Shown: piece by piece, positions 45,329 through 55,245 of the stretch
Layout: each line of letters starts with the position of its first letter
How positions within the stretch are numbered: the first letter of the stretch is position 1
Source of the DNA: Prevotella sp.
GTDB taxonomy: Bacteria > Bacteroidota > Bacteroidia > Bacteroidales > Bacteroidaceae
Direction of reading: 5' to 3'
Length of the DNA: 64,000 nt
Assembly: GCA_017430675.1 (NCBI GenBank)
Contig: JAFRMM010000161.1
Span: 10,970 to 74,969, forward strand
Position numbers and translations under genes: made by a program
The notes under the pieces: model-generated
The model's database searches: none
Told to the model about the DNA's origin: nothing
The model's input: only the letters and a program-made list of their open reading frames with translations

Positions 45329-45435
45329 ACGGATGAATTCTCGAGAGAATTTGGGTGATAAGTGCCACCAGATATCCACCCCCCCTCCCACACCCCAAAA
45401 GTCCCATTCCGTGGATGGCTTATTATTCGCGCGCG

Positions 45436-45572
45436 TATATGTGTGCACACATATATATATAGTTGCCATACTCACTTTTTATCCCACACTTCCCGCACTT
45501 CTTACACCTAAGTGGTTTTGCCCTGGGTGTAAGAAGTGCGGGAAGTGTGGGATATTTATGGCATATAGCAAC
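45436..45572. repeat. 28-bp perfect hairpin with flanking palindromes
   Basis: The arms 45481-45508 and 45526-45553 are perfect 28-bp complements (starting ATCCCACACTTCCCGC and ending GTGCGGGAAGTGTGGGAT) around a 17-base loop. Outside them, GTTGCCATA (45462-45470) pairs with TATGGCATATAGCAAC (45557-45572) with a bulge. A perfect 20-bp palindrome, TATATGTGTGCACACATATA, lies at 45436-45455, and GC-rich tracts (CGCGCGCG, CACGCGCAGACGCGCG) flank the whole. There is no coding content. Confidence 0.85.
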
Positions 45573-45618
45573 TATCACGCGCAGACGCGCGAAGGAACAT
45601 GTTCTTTGTTATACAGAT

Positions 45619-46491
45619 TTACAGATCGTTGTAATTCTGGACACTGAAGGTCGAAGTGCGCATGTCACCCGTCTCGAAGCCACGCTTCAGCCAACGCTTG
45701 CGCTGATCACTGGTTCCATGGGTAAACGACTCGGGCGTAGCCCTACCCTGTGCCTTTTTCTGCAGCCAGTCGTCGCCGATGGCCTTGGCCAATTCCAGGC
45801 CCTTCTCCAGATCGCCATACTCCATCGAGTGATTCATCTGATCCTCATAATGGGCCCACACGCCAGCATAGTAGTCAGCCAGCAGTTCCAAACGGACGCT
45901 GATCTGATTGGCCGTGACCTTATCGCTCTGGTTCATGGCTGAATGAGCCTTGCTGAGCGTGCCCGTCATATTTTCTACATGGTGGCCGATCTCATGGGCA
46001 ATCACATAAGCATAGGCAAAGGTGTTACCTTCGACGCCCAACTGACGCTTCATCTGCGTAAAGAATGAAAGGTCGATGTAGAGTTTCTGGTCACCAGAGC
46101 AATAGAACGGTCCCACTGCTGCCGTGGCAGAGCCACATGCGGAATTTACCTGATTGGAAAATAGCACGAGCGTAGGTGACTCGTAGGTGCCTCCCATCTC
46201 CTCAAAGACCTTCGACCACACATCCTCAGTCGAGGCAAGGATCTTCTTACAGTCAGAAGCCAAGGCCTGTTCTTCCTCGGTAAAGTTGGCCTCATCAACT
46301 GTCTCCGTACGGGCAGACATCTGCTCCTGGGCAGCCTGCAAGCCAGCCGACAGCGGATCACCGCCACTCATCCAGGCAAACAGCGCAGCCACGATCACTG
46401 CACCGATACCACCGACACCTGCTACTGCCTTTCCACTCATTCCGCGGCGGTCTTCCACGTTGGAACTCTCTCTTCTTCCGTCTAATTTCAT
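45619..46491 (-). CDS. ypfJ: Neutral zinc metallopeptidase (YpfJ family)
   Basis: A 290-residue putative neutral zinc metallopeptidase of the YpfJ/KPN_02809 family. It starts MKLDGRRESSNVEDRRGMSG, has one membrane helix (about 23-43) and the metal site AHEIGHHVENMTG, with a downstream Glu ligand likely in ELLADYYAGVW. The active domain should be outside the inner membrane. It follows the DUF5715 gene by 49 bases on the same strand and may share its transcript. The physiological substrate is unknown. Confidence 0.88.
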   Translation of the reverse strand: MKLDGRRESSNVEDRRGMSGKAVAGVGGIGAVIVAALFAWMSGGDPLSAGLQAAQEQMSARTETVDEANFTEEEQALASDCKKILASTEDVWSKVFEEMGGTYESPTLVLFSNQVNSACGSATAAVGPFYCSGDQKLYIDLSFFTQMKRQLGVEGNTFAYAYVIAHEIGHHVENMTGTLSKAHSAMNQSDKVTANQISVRLELLADYYAGVWAHYEDQMNHSMEYGDLEKGLELAKAIGDDWLQKKAQGRATPESFTHGTSDQRKRWLKRGFETGDMRTSTFSVQNYNDL

Positions 46492-46540
46492 AATTCTAGG
46501 GTTTTAAGTTAATATTTAATGTTTATTATTCAATCTTCAA

Positions 46541-47278
46541 TCATCTCACTGTCATGTGAAAGCATCCCTGTTTCACCTCATATTTAATAAAACAGCGCTC
46601 TTGCTGACGCATGTCGCGTAACACCTCACTGAGCACCCATTTCAGCGTGTCGTTCTGCACCATTCTGCGATGGGGACCGTCAGGAGCCTCCACCGTTTTA
46701 TAGCGGTTATAGCAGATGTCAAAGGTCGTCCCATAGAGATGGCAGGAGTTCTCTGTCGCATTGCCGTTACGACGACGCAGTTTAGCCACGTCATCCTGAG
46801 AGCGCAGCACACTGGTGACAATCAGTTTATGAAGCGGGATGCCTTTCACATAGAGACTGTCGAAGAATGCCTGTCCGATATCCTGCAAGAGTACGGCGGC
46901 CCTGGGCACAAGATATGGAATGCTGGAATACAGTGGATCAACATGGTAATAGGGATTGGCACCGATATATACCAGTTCGCGCTTGCGCGACTCTGCATCC
47001 TCACGGTTTTTGACTGGTTTAACACCCCATTTCCGGGCGGCTTCTAACTGCACGGCATTGGTATCGGGGAAGGACTGGGTATAACTGGCCACAGAGCGTA
47101 TGGGGTGCCTCCCTTTAGAAAGACTTGCCCTGAAAGTTGTATTAGCAGGGCTAGCAGAACTAGCATGACTACCATGACCAGCCTGACGGGCCACCCCGGG
47201 GAAAACCCAGCGCACACAGGCCAAAATGAGCACCACAACAACAAATCCTAACAAATATGTCTTTTTTGTCAGTTTCAT
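46541..47278 (-). CDS. DUF5715 protein, M15-like peptidase fold
   Basis: A 245-residue protein with an N-terminal membrane anchor (about 7-26). The C-terminal part has the pattern of D-Ala-D-Ala carboxypeptidases of family M15: SVLRSQDDVAKLRR, NSCHLYGTTFDI with the zinc His and Asp, and the terminal CFHMTV His. The DUF5715 family has this layout. It should act on peptidoglycan peptides in the periplasm; activity is unproven. A Ser/Ala-rich linker (about 36-48) is encoded by a 9-bp CTAG array. Its promoter is divergent from phoH. Confidence 0.78.
   Translation of the reverse strand: MKLTKKTYLLGFVVVVLILACVRWVFPGVARQAGHGSHASSASPANTTFRASLSKGRHPIRSVASYTQSFPDTNAVQLEAARKWGVKPVKNREDAESRKRELVYIGANPYYHVDPLYSSIPYLVPRAAVLLQDIGQAFFDSLYVKGIPLHKLIVTSVLRSQDDVAKLRRRNGNATENSCHLYGTTFDICYNRYKTVEAPDGPHRRMVQNDTLKWVLSEVLRDMRQQERCFIKYEVKQGCFHMTVR
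47142..47177. repeat. 9-bp CTAG array inside the DUF5715 gene
   Basis: TTAG at 47142, CTAG at 47151 and 47160 and CTAC at 47169 are exactly nine bases apart. In frame the units read as Ala-Ser-X or Gly-Ser-X (GSHASSASPANT) on the gene strand. The arrangement matches the array in the beta-galactosidase gene. Confidence 0.75.
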
Positions 47279-47300
47279 GAAGAATTTTCTGTTTCGGGTA

Positions 47301-47308
47301 CAAAGTTA
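47301..47308 (-). promoter_or_regulatory. -7 element of the DUF5715 promoter
   Basis: The minus strand reads TAacTTTG, 22 bases upstream of the start at 47278. It overlaps the divergent phoH promoter region. Confidence 0.6.
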
Positions 47309-47321
47309 CAAACTTTTTTTG

Positions 47322-47329
47322 TAATTTTG
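47322..47329 (+). promoter_or_regulatory. -7 element of the phoH operon promoter
   Basis: TAatTTTG, 28 bases upstream of the TTG start of phoH. The -33 position is not clear. Confidence 0.6.
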
Positions 47330-47357
47330 CACGCAAAAATAATAATTTGTATAGAAA

Positions 47358-48326
47358 TTGATAGAGAAGCATCTTGTGTTGGAGGATATTGACCCCGTCG
47401 TTTTCTACGGCGTGGCCAACGGACACCTGCAGATGATCCGTTCTCTTTATCCCAAACTGCGCATTGTTGCCCGTGACAATGTCATACGGGTTCTTGGGGA
47501 CGAAGAACAGATGTCGTCTTTCGAGGAGAACGTGGAAAAGATGCGTCAGCATGTGCTTCGCTTCAACTCGTTGAAGGAAGAGGATATCCTCGACATCGTC
47601 AAGGGAAAGCGTACAAAAGATGAGGTTCCAGAGGGCGTCATTGTCTTCTCAATGTCAGGACGCCCCATTAAGCCCCGCTCAGAGAACCAGCAACGGCTGA
47701 TAGAAGCCTACGAACAGAACGACATGGTATTCGCCGTAGGTCCCGCAGGAACAGGAAAGACCTACCTCAGCATCGCCCTCGCCGTGAAGGCGCTGAAAGA
47801 AAAGACGGCCAAGAAGATCATTCTGAGCCGTCCCGCCGTGGAGGCTGGAGAGAAACTTGGTTTCCTGCCTGGCGACATGAAGGATAAGATAGACCCTTAC
47901 CTGCAGCCCCTGTACGACGCGCTGGAGGATATGCTGCCACAGGTGAAACTGCAGGACATGATGGAGAAGCACATCATCCAGATTGCGCCGCTGGCCTTTA
48001 TGAGAGGCCGAACACTCAGTGACGCAGTGGTCATTCTTGACGAGGCACAGAACACGACACCAGCCCAGATCCGCATGTTTCTTACCCGTATGGGGTGGAA
48101 CACGAAGATGATCATCACGGGGGACATGACACAGATAGACCTGCCCCATTCGCAGAAGAGCGGTCTCATTGAAGCCCTACATATTCTAAACAACGTGGAA
48201 GGGATCGGTGTGGTAAATCTTGACAGAAGCGACATCGTTCGCCACAAACTCGTGACCAGAATCGTCAATGCATACGAAAAATTTGATAAAGAACGAAATA
48301 GCAATGAAAGCATTAACAAAGACTGA
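47358..48326 (+). CDS. phoH: PhoH-family ATPase
   Basis: A 322-residue PhoH-like P-loop ATPase. The start is a TTG codon: [19 protein letters not shown] matches the family N-terminus, and no ATG or GTG is better placed. Walker A is [10 protein letters not shown] (about 132-141) and Walker B is VVILDEAQN. An N-terminal RNA-binding-like part ([14 protein letters not shown]) precedes it. PhoH proteins are linked to RNA metabolism and phosphate stress, and their substrate is unsettled. The end overlaps purC by 23 bases. Confidence 0.88.
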   Translation: MIEKHLVLEDIDPVVFYGVANGHLQMIRSLYPKLRIVARDNVIRVLGDEEQMSSFEENVEKMRQHVLRFNSLKEEDILDIVKGKRTKDEVPEGVIVFSMSGRPIKPRSENQQRLIEAYEQNDMVFAVGPAGTGKTYLSIALAVKALKEKTAKKIILSRPAVEAGEKLGFLPGDMKDKIDPYLQPLYDALEDMLPQVKLQDMMEKHIIQIAPLAFMRGRTLSDAVVILDEAQNTTPAQIRMFLTRMGWNTKMIITGDMTQIDLPHSQKSGLIEALHILNNVEGIGVVNLDRSDIVRHKLVTRIVNAYEKFDKERNSNESINKD

Positions 48327-49260
48327 TTTTAAGTTTGAAGGCCAGAAAAGTGTGTATCACGGCAAGGTCCGTGATGTGTATAACATTAATGACGACCTGA
48401 TGGTGATGGTAGCCACCGACCGTATCTCGGCTTTCGACGTGGTGCTGCCGAAAGGCATCCCCTTCAAAGGGCAGGTATTGAACCAGATCGCCGCCAAGTT
48501 CCTGGACGCAACAACAGACATCTGTCCAAACTGGAAACTAGCCACCCCGGATCCCATGGTAACCATCGGACTGAAGTGCGAGGGCTTCCGTGTGGAGATG
48601 ATCATCCGCTCTATCCTTACTGGTTCAGCATGGCGTGAGTACAAGAACGGATGCCGTGAGTTATGTGGTGTAAAGTTGCCTGACGGCATGAAGGAGAATG
48701 AGCGTTTCCCAGAGCCCATCATCACACCGACAACCAAGGCTGATGAGGGACACGACATGAACATATCAAAAGAAGAGATCATTGCCCAGGGTATCGTCTC
48801 AGCAGAGGACTATGCCATCATGGAGGATTACACCCGCAAGATCTTCGCCCGTGGACAGGAGATTGCCGCCAAGCGCGGACTGATCCTCGTGGATACGAAA
48901 TATGAGTTCGGCAAGCGCGACGGTAAGGTGTATCTTATCGACGAGATCCACACCCCCGACTCCAGCCGTTACTTCTATGCCGAGGGCTATGAGGAGAAAC
49001 TGGCCAAAGGTGAACCCCAGAAACAACTCTCCAAGGAGTTTGTGCGCCAGTGGCTCATTGAGCACAACTTCATGAATGAACCCGGACAGGTAATGCCAGA
49101 GATTACTGATGAGTATGCCGAGAGCGTATCAGACCGCTATATCGAGTTGTACGAGAATATCGTCGGTGAGCGCTTCGAGCGCGAGGTGAGTGGCGAAGAC
49201 ATCGCCAGCCGTATAGAGAAGAACGTCAGTGGCTGGTTAGAAGCCTTCAAGAGCAAGTAA
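48304..49260 (+). CDS. purC: SAICAR synthetase (phosphoribosylaminoimidazole-succinocarboxamide synthase)
   Basis: PurC, 318 residues, couples CAIR, aspartate and ATP in purine synthesis. Signatures include [46 protein letters not shown] and [13 protein letters not shown]. The start is set at 48304 (MKALTKTDF); an upstream Met at 48268 lies deeper inside phoH and is less likely. The 59-base gap to menG consists mostly of a 10-bp repeat array. Confidence 0.94.
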   Translation: MKALTKTDFKFEGQKSVYHGKVRDVYNINDDLMVMVATDRISAFDVVLPKGIPFKGQVLNQIAAKFLDATTDICPNWKLATPDPMVTIGLKCEGFRVEMIIRSILTGSAWREYKNGCRELCGVKLPDGMKENERFPEPIITPTTKADEGHDMNISKEEIIAQGIVSAEDYAIMEDYTRKIFARGQEIAAKRGLILVDTKYEFGKRDGKVYLIDEIHTPDSSRYFYAEGYEEKLAKGEPQKQLSKEFVRQWLIEHNFMNEPGQVMPEITDEYAESVSDRYIELYENIVGERFEREVSGEDIASRIEKNVSGWLEAFKSK

Positions 49261-49269
49261 AAAGGATTA

Positions 49270-49318
49270 CCTAGGATTGCCTAGGATAGCCTAGGACTGC
49301 CTAGGACTGCCTAGAGAA
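49270..49318. repeat. 10-bp CTAGG tandem array, copy C
   Basis: Units cctaggattg, cctaggatag, cctaggactg, cctaggactg and a partial cctagagaat occupy the gap between purC and menG and end two bases before the menG ATG. The units have the same sense orientation as array A. Confidence 0.88.
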
Positions 49319-49319
49319 T

Positions 49320-50054
49320 ATGAACTACAATCAGGAGATTATCACACCTTATCACGATGGCGAGAAGGCTGCCCAGGTGGAGCGGATGTTCAACAAGATC
49401 GCTCCTACCTATGACAAACTGAACCATCGTCTCTCGTGGGATATCGACAAGGGTTGGCGACGGAAGGCCATCAGACAGTTGGAGCCATATAAGCCGAAAA
49501 GACTGTTAGACATCGCCACTGGCACTGGTGACTTCGCCATCCTCGCGGCAGAGATGCTAGAGCCCGACAAACTCGTCGGAGCCGACATCAGTGAGGGAAT
49601 GATGGAAATCGGCCGTCAGAAGGTCAAGGCCCAAGGACTGCAGGACATAATCTCTTTCGAGAAAGAGGACTGTCTGGCTCTTTCCTATCCTAACGGAAGT
49701 TTTGATGTTGTGACAGCGGCTTTCGGCATCCGCAACTTCGCTGATCTGGACCAAGGACTGAGAGAGATGTGCCGTGTACTGAAAGAGGGAGGACACCTGA
49801 GCATTGTGGAACTGACGACACCCGTCAGTTTTCCGATGAGACAACTCTTCCACGTCTATGCCCATACGGTGCTGCCGCTCTACGGACGGCTCATCTCGAA
49901 GGACACCAGTGCCTACGCTTATCTGACGAAGACCATCGAGGCCTTTCCTCAGGGAGAGCGTATGGTGGGCATCCTTCAGAATGCCGGCTTCAGGGAGGCG
50001 TCGTTCAAACGACTGACCTTCGGCATCTGCACCATGTATTTTGCAACCAAATAA
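49320..50054 (+). CDS. menG: Demethylmenaquinone methyltransferase
   Basis: A 244-residue class I SAM methyltransferase of the UbiE/MenG family, the last step of menaquinone synthesis. It shows [14 protein letters not shown], the SAM motif [21 protein letters not shown] and the C-terminal [12 protein letters not shown]. The start abuts repeat array C, so the ribosome-binding region is inside the array's last unit. aroE follows 11 bases later. Confidence 0.93.
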   Translation: MNYNQEIITPYHDGEKAAQVERMFNKIAPTYDKLNHRLSWDIDKGWRRKAIRQLEPYKPKRLLDIATGTGDFAILAAEMLEPDKLVGADISEGMMEIGRQKVKAQGLQDIISFEKEDCLALSYPNGSFDVVTAAFGIRNFADLDQGLREMCRVLKEGGHLSIVELTTPVSFPMRQLFHVYAHTVLPLYGRLISKDTSAYAYLTKTIEAFPQGERMVGILQNAGFREASFKRLTFGICTMYFATK

Positions 50055-50065
50055 TACACGAGAAT

Positions 50066-50818
50066 ATGGATAAATATGGATTAATTGGCTACCCACTGGG
50101 ACATTCGTTCTCTATCAGTTACTTCAACCAGAGGTTTGCTGACGAGGGAATCAATGCCAAGTATGAGAATTACGAGATTCCCAGTATTGACATCCTGCCA
50201 GAAATACTCGACAAGAATCCCGAACTGAAGGGACTGAACGTGACCATCCCTTATAAGGAGAAGGTCATTCCCTTCTTGGACTCACTCTCTCCAGAGGCGA
50301 GGGCTATCGGAGCCGTCAACGTGATCCGTATCACCCATGAAAAGAACAAGACCATCCTGAAGGGATTCAATAGTGACGTCATTGGCTTTACTCAGAGCAT
50401 TGAGCCGATGCTTGACAGGAAATGGCACAAGAAAGCATTAATCTTAGGTACAGGAGGTGCTTCGAAAGCCATTAACTATGGTCTGAAGTCACTTGGACTG
50501 GAGACCGTCTTTGTAAGCCGCTATGAGCGCCCTGAGACCATTCAGTACAAGAGTATCACGCCAGATGTCATCAAGGAATATAATGTCATCGTCAACTGCA
50601 CGCCTGTAGGGATGTACCCGAATACAGAAGAATGTCCTGCCCTACCCTACGAGGCGATGGACAACCACACCATCCTCTACGACTTAATCTATAACCCTGA
50701 CCAGACTCTCTTCATGCGGAAAGGAGTAGAAAAGGGCGCAGATGTCAAAAATGGATTGGAGATGCTGTTGTTGCAAGCATTCGCCAGTTGGGAATTCTGG
50801 AACGGTAAAGAAAAATAA
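50066..50818 (+). CDS. aroE: Shikimate dehydrogenase
   Basis: AroE, 250 residues, reduces 3-dehydroshikimate to shikimate with NADPH. It has GYPLGHSFS, NVTIPYKEKVIPF with the catalytic Lys, the dinucleotide loop LGTGGASKAI, and NCTPVGMYP. The start at 50066 (MDKYGLIGY) is chosen over an upstream in-frame start at 49769, which lies inside menG. purM follows after two bases. Confidence 0.94.
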   Translation: MDKYGLIGYPLGHSFSISYFNQRFADEGINAKYENYEIPSIDILPEILDKNPELKGLNVTIPYKEKVIPFLDSLSPEARAIGAVNVIRITHEKNKTILKGFNSDVIGFTQSIEPMLDRKWHKKALILGTGGASKAINYGLKSLGLETVFVSRYERPETIQYKSITPDVIKEYNVIVNCTPVGMYPNTEECPALPYEAMDNHTILYDLIYNPDQTLFMRKGVEKGADVKNGLEMLLLQAFASWEFWNGKEK

Positions 50819-50820
50819 AT

Positions 50821-51984
50821 ATGGACAACAGATATATGATGCGTGGTGTAAGTGCCGCCAAGGAAGACGTGCACGCCGCGATTAAGAACATTGACAAGGG
50901 AATTTTCCCGCAGGCTTTCTGTAAGATTATCCCCGACATCCTGGGTGGTGATCCAGAGTACTGCAACATCATGCATGCCGATGGTGCCGGGACGAAATCG
51001 GCACTGGCCTACATGTACTGGAAGGAGACGGGCGACATCTCTGTCTGGAAAGGTATCGCTCAGGATGCCATCGTGATGAATACTGATGACCTGCTCTGTG
51101 TGGGTGCCGTGGATAACATCCTTGTCAGTTCGACTATCGGTCGTAACAAGATGCTGATTCCCGGGGAAGTGATCTCGGCCATCATCAATGGTACGGATGA
51201 ACTGCTCGCCGAACTGCGCGAGATGGGCATCGGTATTTTTCCAACTGGCGGAGAGACGGCTGATGTAGGTGACCTGGTGCGCACAATTATTGTTGACTCT
51301 ACCGTCACCTGCCGCATGAAGCGCAGCGATGTCATCGACAATGCCAATATCCGTCCAGGCGATGTGATTGTTGGTCTTTCCTCCACAGGTCAGGCCACTT
51401 ACGAAAAGCATTACAACGGGGGTATGGGCTCAAACGGACTAACCTCAGCCCGTCATGATGTGTTTGCCAAGTATCTGGCAGAGAACTATCCTGAGAGTTA
51501 TGACCACGCTGTGCCTGATGAACTCGTATATAGTGGCAAGTACAAGTTGACAGACTCAGTGGAGGGCTCTCCTGTGGATGCAGGTCTGTTGGTACTCTCA
51601 CCAACACGCACCTATGCCCCAGTGATTAAGAAACTGCTCGATGAACTGCGCCCAGAGATTCATGGTATGGTTCACTGCACGGGTGGTGCCCAGACCAAGG
51701 TACTGCACTTTGTCAGTGATAACTGCAAAGTGGTGAAGGACAACATGTTCCCCATTCCTCCACTTTTCCGCGCTATCCACGAGTGCTCTGGTACCGACTG
51801 GAAGGAGATGTATCAGGTGTTCAACATGGGTCATCGCATGGAGATTTACGTCCGTTCTGAGGTTGCAGAAAAGGTCATCGCCATCAGCAAGAGTTTCAAC
51901 ATCGATGCCCAGATCGTAGGCCATATCGAGGAAGGTAAGAAGAGTCTCACTATCAAGAGTGAGTTCGGCACATTTGAGTATTAA
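50821..51984 (+). CDS. purM: AIR synthase (PurM-type)
   Basis: A 387-residue phosphoribosylformylglycinamidine cyclo-ligase, which makes aminoimidazole ribotide from FGAM and ATP. It has HADGAGTKSALAY, MNTDDLLCVGAV, FPTGGETADVGD and IVGLSSTGQ. It is slightly longer than E. coli PurM, as usual in this phylum. It ends one base before the prfA start, in a purine, quinone and translation gene run. Confidence 0.93.
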   Translation: MDNRYMMRGVSAAKEDVHAAIKNIDKGIFPQAFCKIIPDILGGDPEYCNIMHADGAGTKSALAYMYWKETGDISVWKGIAQDAIVMNTDDLLCVGAVDNILVSSTIGRNKMLIPGEVISAIINGTDELLAELREMGIGIFPTGGETADVGDLVRTIIVDSTVTCRMKRSDVIDNANIRPGDVIVGLSSTGQATYEKHYNGGMGSNGLTSARHDVFAKYLAENYPESYDHAVPDELVYSGKYKLTDSVEGSPVDAGLLVLSPTRTYAPVIKKLLDELRPEIHGMVHCTGGAQTKVLHFVSDNCKVVKDNMFPIPPLFRAIHECSGTDWKEMYQVFNMGHRMEIYVRSEVAEKVIAISKSFNIDAQIVGHIEEGKKSLTIKSEFGTFEY

Positions 51985-51985
51985 T

Positions 51986-53095
51986 ATGGATAATAATAGT
52001 ATATTACAGAAATTGGACGGACTGGAGGCCCGTTTTGAGGAGGTATCGACCCTGATTACCGACCCTGACGTGATAGCAGACCAGAACCGTTTTGTAAAAC
52101 TCACCAAGGAATACAAGGATCTGGGCGACATCATGGATGCCCGCAAGCGTTATATTGCCTGTCTGAACGGCATCAAGGAGGCGAAGGATATCCTCGCCAA
52201 CGAGACTGACCCGGAGATGAAGGAGATGGCTCGTGAGGAACTGGCCATGAACGAAGAACTCCAGCCCAAACTCGAAGAGGAGATTAAGATTGCCCTCATC
52301 CCGAAGGATCCTGAGGACGCGAAGAACGTACAGATGGAAATCCGCGCGGGAACGGGTGGCGACGAGGCTTGCCTCTTTGCCGGCGACCTCTTTAAGATGT
52401 ACAAAAGTTACTGTGATTCAAAGGGCTGGCAACTTTCGATCACAAGTGTCTCGGAAGGTGCCGTTGGCGGCTATAAGGAAATTGACTTCGCTGTCTCTGG
52501 TGCCGATGTCTATGGTACCCTGAAGTATGAGTCCGGTGTACACCGTGTGCAGCGTGTACCAGCCACGGAGACGCAGGGTCGTATGCACACCTCTGCCGCC
52601 ACGGTAGCCGTTCTGCCCGAGGCTGACAAGTTTGAAGTCCATGTGAATGAAGGCGAGATCAAGTGGGATACTTTCCGTAGTTCAGGTGCTGGTGGTCAGA
52701 ACGTCAACAAGGTGGAGTCAGGTGTTCGTCTGCGTTATATGTGGAAGAACCCCAATACAGGCGAAACGGAAGAGATTCTCATTGAATGTACGGAGACCCG
52801 TGACCAGCCCAAGAACAAGGAACGTGCCCTCTCGCGCCTCTATACTTTTATCTATGATAAGGAACATCAGAAATATATGGACGATATCGCTTCGCGTCGC
52901 AAGAGCCTCGTCTCAACGGGTGACCGCAGCGCAAAGATCCGTACTTACAACTTCCCACAAGGTCGTGTGACGGATCACCGCATCGGCTATACCACCCACG
53001 ACCTGCAGGGCTTCCTCGGAGGCGACATCCAAGCGATGATCGATGCTCTGACCGTGGCAGAGAACGCAGAAAGAATGAAAGAAACAGAACTTTAA
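51986..53095 (+). CDS. prfA: Peptide chain release factor 1
   Basis: RF1, 369 residues, recognises UAA and UAG. The anticodon-like motif PAT is in VPATETQGR, and the GGQ motif that triggers peptidyl-tRNA hydrolysis is in [15 protein letters not shown]. The start is 51986 ([12 protein letters not shown]). An in-frame Met at 51959 lies inside purM and is rejected. It ends one base before pyrF. Confidence 0.95.
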   Translation: MDNNSILQKLDGLEARFEEVSTLITDPDVIADQNRFVKLTKEYKDLGDIMDARKRYIACLNGIKEAKDILANETDPEMKEMAREELAMNEELQPKLEEEIKIALIPKDPEDAKNVQMEIRAGTGGDEACLFAGDLFKMYKSYCDSKGWQLSITSVSEGAVGGYKEIDFAVSGADVYGTLKYESGVHRVQRVPATETQGRMHTSAATVAVLPEADKFEVHVNEGEIKWDTFRSSGAGGQNVNKVESGVRLRYMWKNPNTGETEEILIECTETRDQPKNKERALSRLYTFIYDKEHQKYMDDIASRRKSLVSTGDRSAKIRTYNFPQGRVTDHRIGYTTHDLQGFLGGDIQAMIDALTVAENAERMKETEL

Positions 53096-53096
53096 T

Positions 53097-53954
53097 ATGA
53101 CCAGACAAGAGTTAATACAACAGATCCGCGAGAAACAGAGTTTTCTCTGTGTAGGTCTCGATACGGATATTGAAAAGATTCCACAGTGTATCATTGAAGA
53201 AGCAAAAGCCAAGGATGGTGACGAGTATGTCTTTAGGGCACTTTGTGAGTTCAACGCCCTTATCATCGACGCGACAGCCCACTACAGTGTGGCCTACAAG
53301 CCCAACTTAGCCTTCTATGAGGCATACGGTGTGGATGGTATTCTGGCCTTCGAGGCCACTATCGACTACCTGAAAGAGGAGTACCCCAACCACTTCATTA
53401 TCGCTGATGCCAAGCGCGGTGATATCGGCAATACCTCGAAGATGTACGCCAAGACCTTCTTCGAGGAATACGACGTCGATGCCCTGACGGTAGCCCCCTA
53501 TATGGGTGAAGACTCGGTAACGCCATTCCTGGGCTATGATGACAAGTGGGTCATCCTGCTGGCACTGACCAGCAATAAAGGCTCGCACGACTTTCAGTTA
53601 ATAGAAGATGCCCATGGCGAACGCCTCTTTGAGAAGGTGCTGAAGACCTCACAGCAGTGGGGTAACGATGGAAACATGATGTACGTCGTAGGTGCCACCC
53701 AAGGACAGATGTTTGAAGATATCCGTAAAATAGCGCCTGATCATTTCCTGCTCGTTCCTGGTGTCGGCGCACAGGGCGGCTCACTAAAGGAAGTCTGCCA
53801 ATATGGTATGACGAAAGACTGCGGTCTGCTGGTGAATTCCTCACGAGGCATCATCTACGCATCCAACGGCGAAGACTTTGCGGAAGTAGCGGCCCAGAAA
53901 GCAAAAGAACTCCAGCAGGAGATGGCAGCAGAACTAAAAAAGGTGGGATTGTAA
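53097..53954 (+). CDS. pyrF: Orotidine-5'-phosphate decarboxylase
   Basis: PyrF, 285 residues, the long type II form, makes UMP. The catalytic DAKRGDIG is complete (Asp-Lys pair), and FLCVGLDTD and [10 protein letters not shown] are also present. A hairpin terminator overlaps its stop codon (53935-53971). Confidence 0.94.
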   Translation: MTRQELIQQIREKQSFLCVGLDTDIEKIPQCIIEEAKAKDGDEYVFRALCEFNALIIDATAHYSVAYKPNLAFYEAYGVDGILAFEATIDYLKEEYPNHFIIADAKRGDIGNTSKMYAKTFFEEYDVDALTVAPYMGEDSVTPFLGYDDKWVILLALTSNKGSHDFQLIEDAHGERLFEKVLKTSQQWGNDGNMMYVVGATQGQMFEDIRKIAPDHFLLVPGVGAQGGSLKEVCQYGMTKDCGLLVNSSRGIIYASNGEDFAEVAAQKAKELQQEMAAELKKVGL

Positions 53955-53971
53955 ATCCTGCCTTCTTTTTT
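53935..53971 (+). terminator. Terminator overlapping the end of pyrF
   Basis: AAAAAAGGTGGGATT (53936-53950) pairs with AATCCTGCCTTCTTTTTT (53954-53971) with a bulge, so the 5' arm lies in the last codons of pyrF. The following HD gene begins six bases later at 53977. Confidence 0.75.
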
Positions 53972-53976
53972 GTCAG

Positions 53977-55203
53977 ATGAAGGAAGCAAAGATTATCAAC
54001 GACCCCGTTTTTGGGTTTATCAAGATTCCCCGTGGCCTACTCTACGGTATTGTGGAGCATCCCTTGTTCCAGAGGCTCAACCGCATCAACCAGTTAGGAC
54101 TGGCCTCAGTGGTGTATCCTGGTGCCCGTCATACCCGTTTCCAGCATTCCTTAGGTGCCTTCCATCTGATGAGTGAGGCGGTACTCTCGTTGCAACAGAA
54201 AGGCATCTTCATCTTCGACACAGAAGCCGAGGCTGTACAAGCAGCCATCCTTATGCACGATATAGGTCACGGGCCCTTCTCGCATGTGTTGGAAGACACC
54301 TTGATACATGGCATCTCCCATGAGGACATCTCCCTGCTGATGATGGAGGAAATCAATAGGTATTTCAATGGACAACTGAATCTCGCCATCTCCATCTTCA
54401 AGGGTGACTACCCTAAGAATTTCCTGCATCAACTGATATCAAGTCAACTTGACATGGATCGTCTAGACTATCTACGGCGCGACTCGTTCTATACGGGTGT
54501 GACAGAAGGTAACATCGGCTCTGCACGTATCATCAAAATGCTTAATGTGGTAGATGATTCCCTCGTCGTAGATCACAAGGGCATCTACTCCTTAGAAAAC
54601 TATCTGACCACCCGCAGACTCATGTACTGGCAGGTCTATCTGCACCGTACATGTGTGGCTTATGAGAAAGTTCTTGTCAATATGCTCACGCGTGCCAAGG
54701 ATCTCATCACCTCGGGTCAAGAGGTCTTTGCCTCCCCAGCCCTGCACTATTTCCTCAGCAATAATGTAGATAGGGAATGGTTTAATACACACCCTGAAGC
54801 CCTTGCCAACTATGAAGAACTTGACGACTCTGATATATGGAGCGCCATGAAAGCGTGGAAGCATCACAATGACAAGATCTTATCAACATTGGCTACAGAT
54901 ATGCTTGATCGTCATATTTTTAAAGTGGAAGTCTCTGAAGAACCTGTTGAGGAGAACAAAATCCAAGAGATTGCCAGTGAGATTGCCACAAGGATGGACA
55001 TCACTACCGACGAGGCCAGACATTATATGATGAGTATCAACACCATCCAAAAAGACATGTACAATGTGGAGGATGATAGTATTAAAGTTCTTTACAAAAA
55101 CGGTGAAATCCGTGATATTTCCGTAGCCTCTGAATTGCTAAATGTTCAATTACTTTCTAAAAAAATAAGAAAATATTACCTCTGTTATCAACGTTTTGAA
55201 TAA
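53977..55203 (+). CDS. HD-domain phosphohydrolase
   Basis: A 408-residue HD-domain protein of the dNTPase-related (YwfO-like) type. Metal ligands fit R-H52 (HTRFQHSLG), H94-D95 (HDIGHGPFSH) and a later Asp in LDMDRLDYLRRDS. Enzymes of this group cleave nucleoside phosphates. The C-terminal 100 residues are helical. No separate promoter is obvious; transcription must cross the pyrF terminator or start within it. lpxD follows with its own promoter. Confidence 0.85.
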   Translation: MKEAKIINDPVFGFIKIPRGLLYGIVEHPLFQRLNRINQLGLASVVYPGARHTRFQHSLGAFHLMSEAVLSLQQKGIFIFDTEAEAVQAAILMHDIGHGPFSHVLEDTLIHGISHEDISLLMMEEINRYFNGQLNLAISIFKGDYPKNFLHQLISSQLDMDRLDYLRRDSFYTGVTEGNIGSARIIKMLNVVDDSLVVDHKGIYSLENYLTTRRLMYWQVYLHRTCVAYEKVLVNMLTRAKDLITSGQEVFASPALHYFLSNNVDREWFNTHPEALANYEELDDSDIWSAMKAWKHHNDKILSTLATDMLDRHIFKVEVSEEPVEENKIQEIASEIATRMDITTDEARHYMMSINTIQKDMYNVEDDSIKVLYKNGEIRDISVASELLNVQLLSKKIRKYYLCYQRFE

Positions 55204-55210
55204 TTTTTGC

Positions 55211-55218
55211 TACCTTTG
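55211..55218 (+). promoter_or_regulatory. -7 element upstream of lpxD
   Basis: TAccTTTG, 27 bases upstream of the lpxD start at 55246. It separates the lipid A genes from the preceding unit. Confidence 0.62.
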
Positions 55219-55245
55219 CACAATATTTTAGAAACGCGCTCATTT

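Noticed and set aside
45436..45572. Plain rho-independent terminator for rlmH
   Set aside because: The stem is perfect but the downstream side lacks a T-run, and it is more than 250 bases from the rlmH stop. An element or structured RNA is more likely.
45183..45647. Possible 154-residue ORF over the end of rlmH and the hairpin region
   Set aside because: It overlaps rlmH out of frame and reads through inverted repeats; the amino acids follow the repeats rather than a protein pattern.
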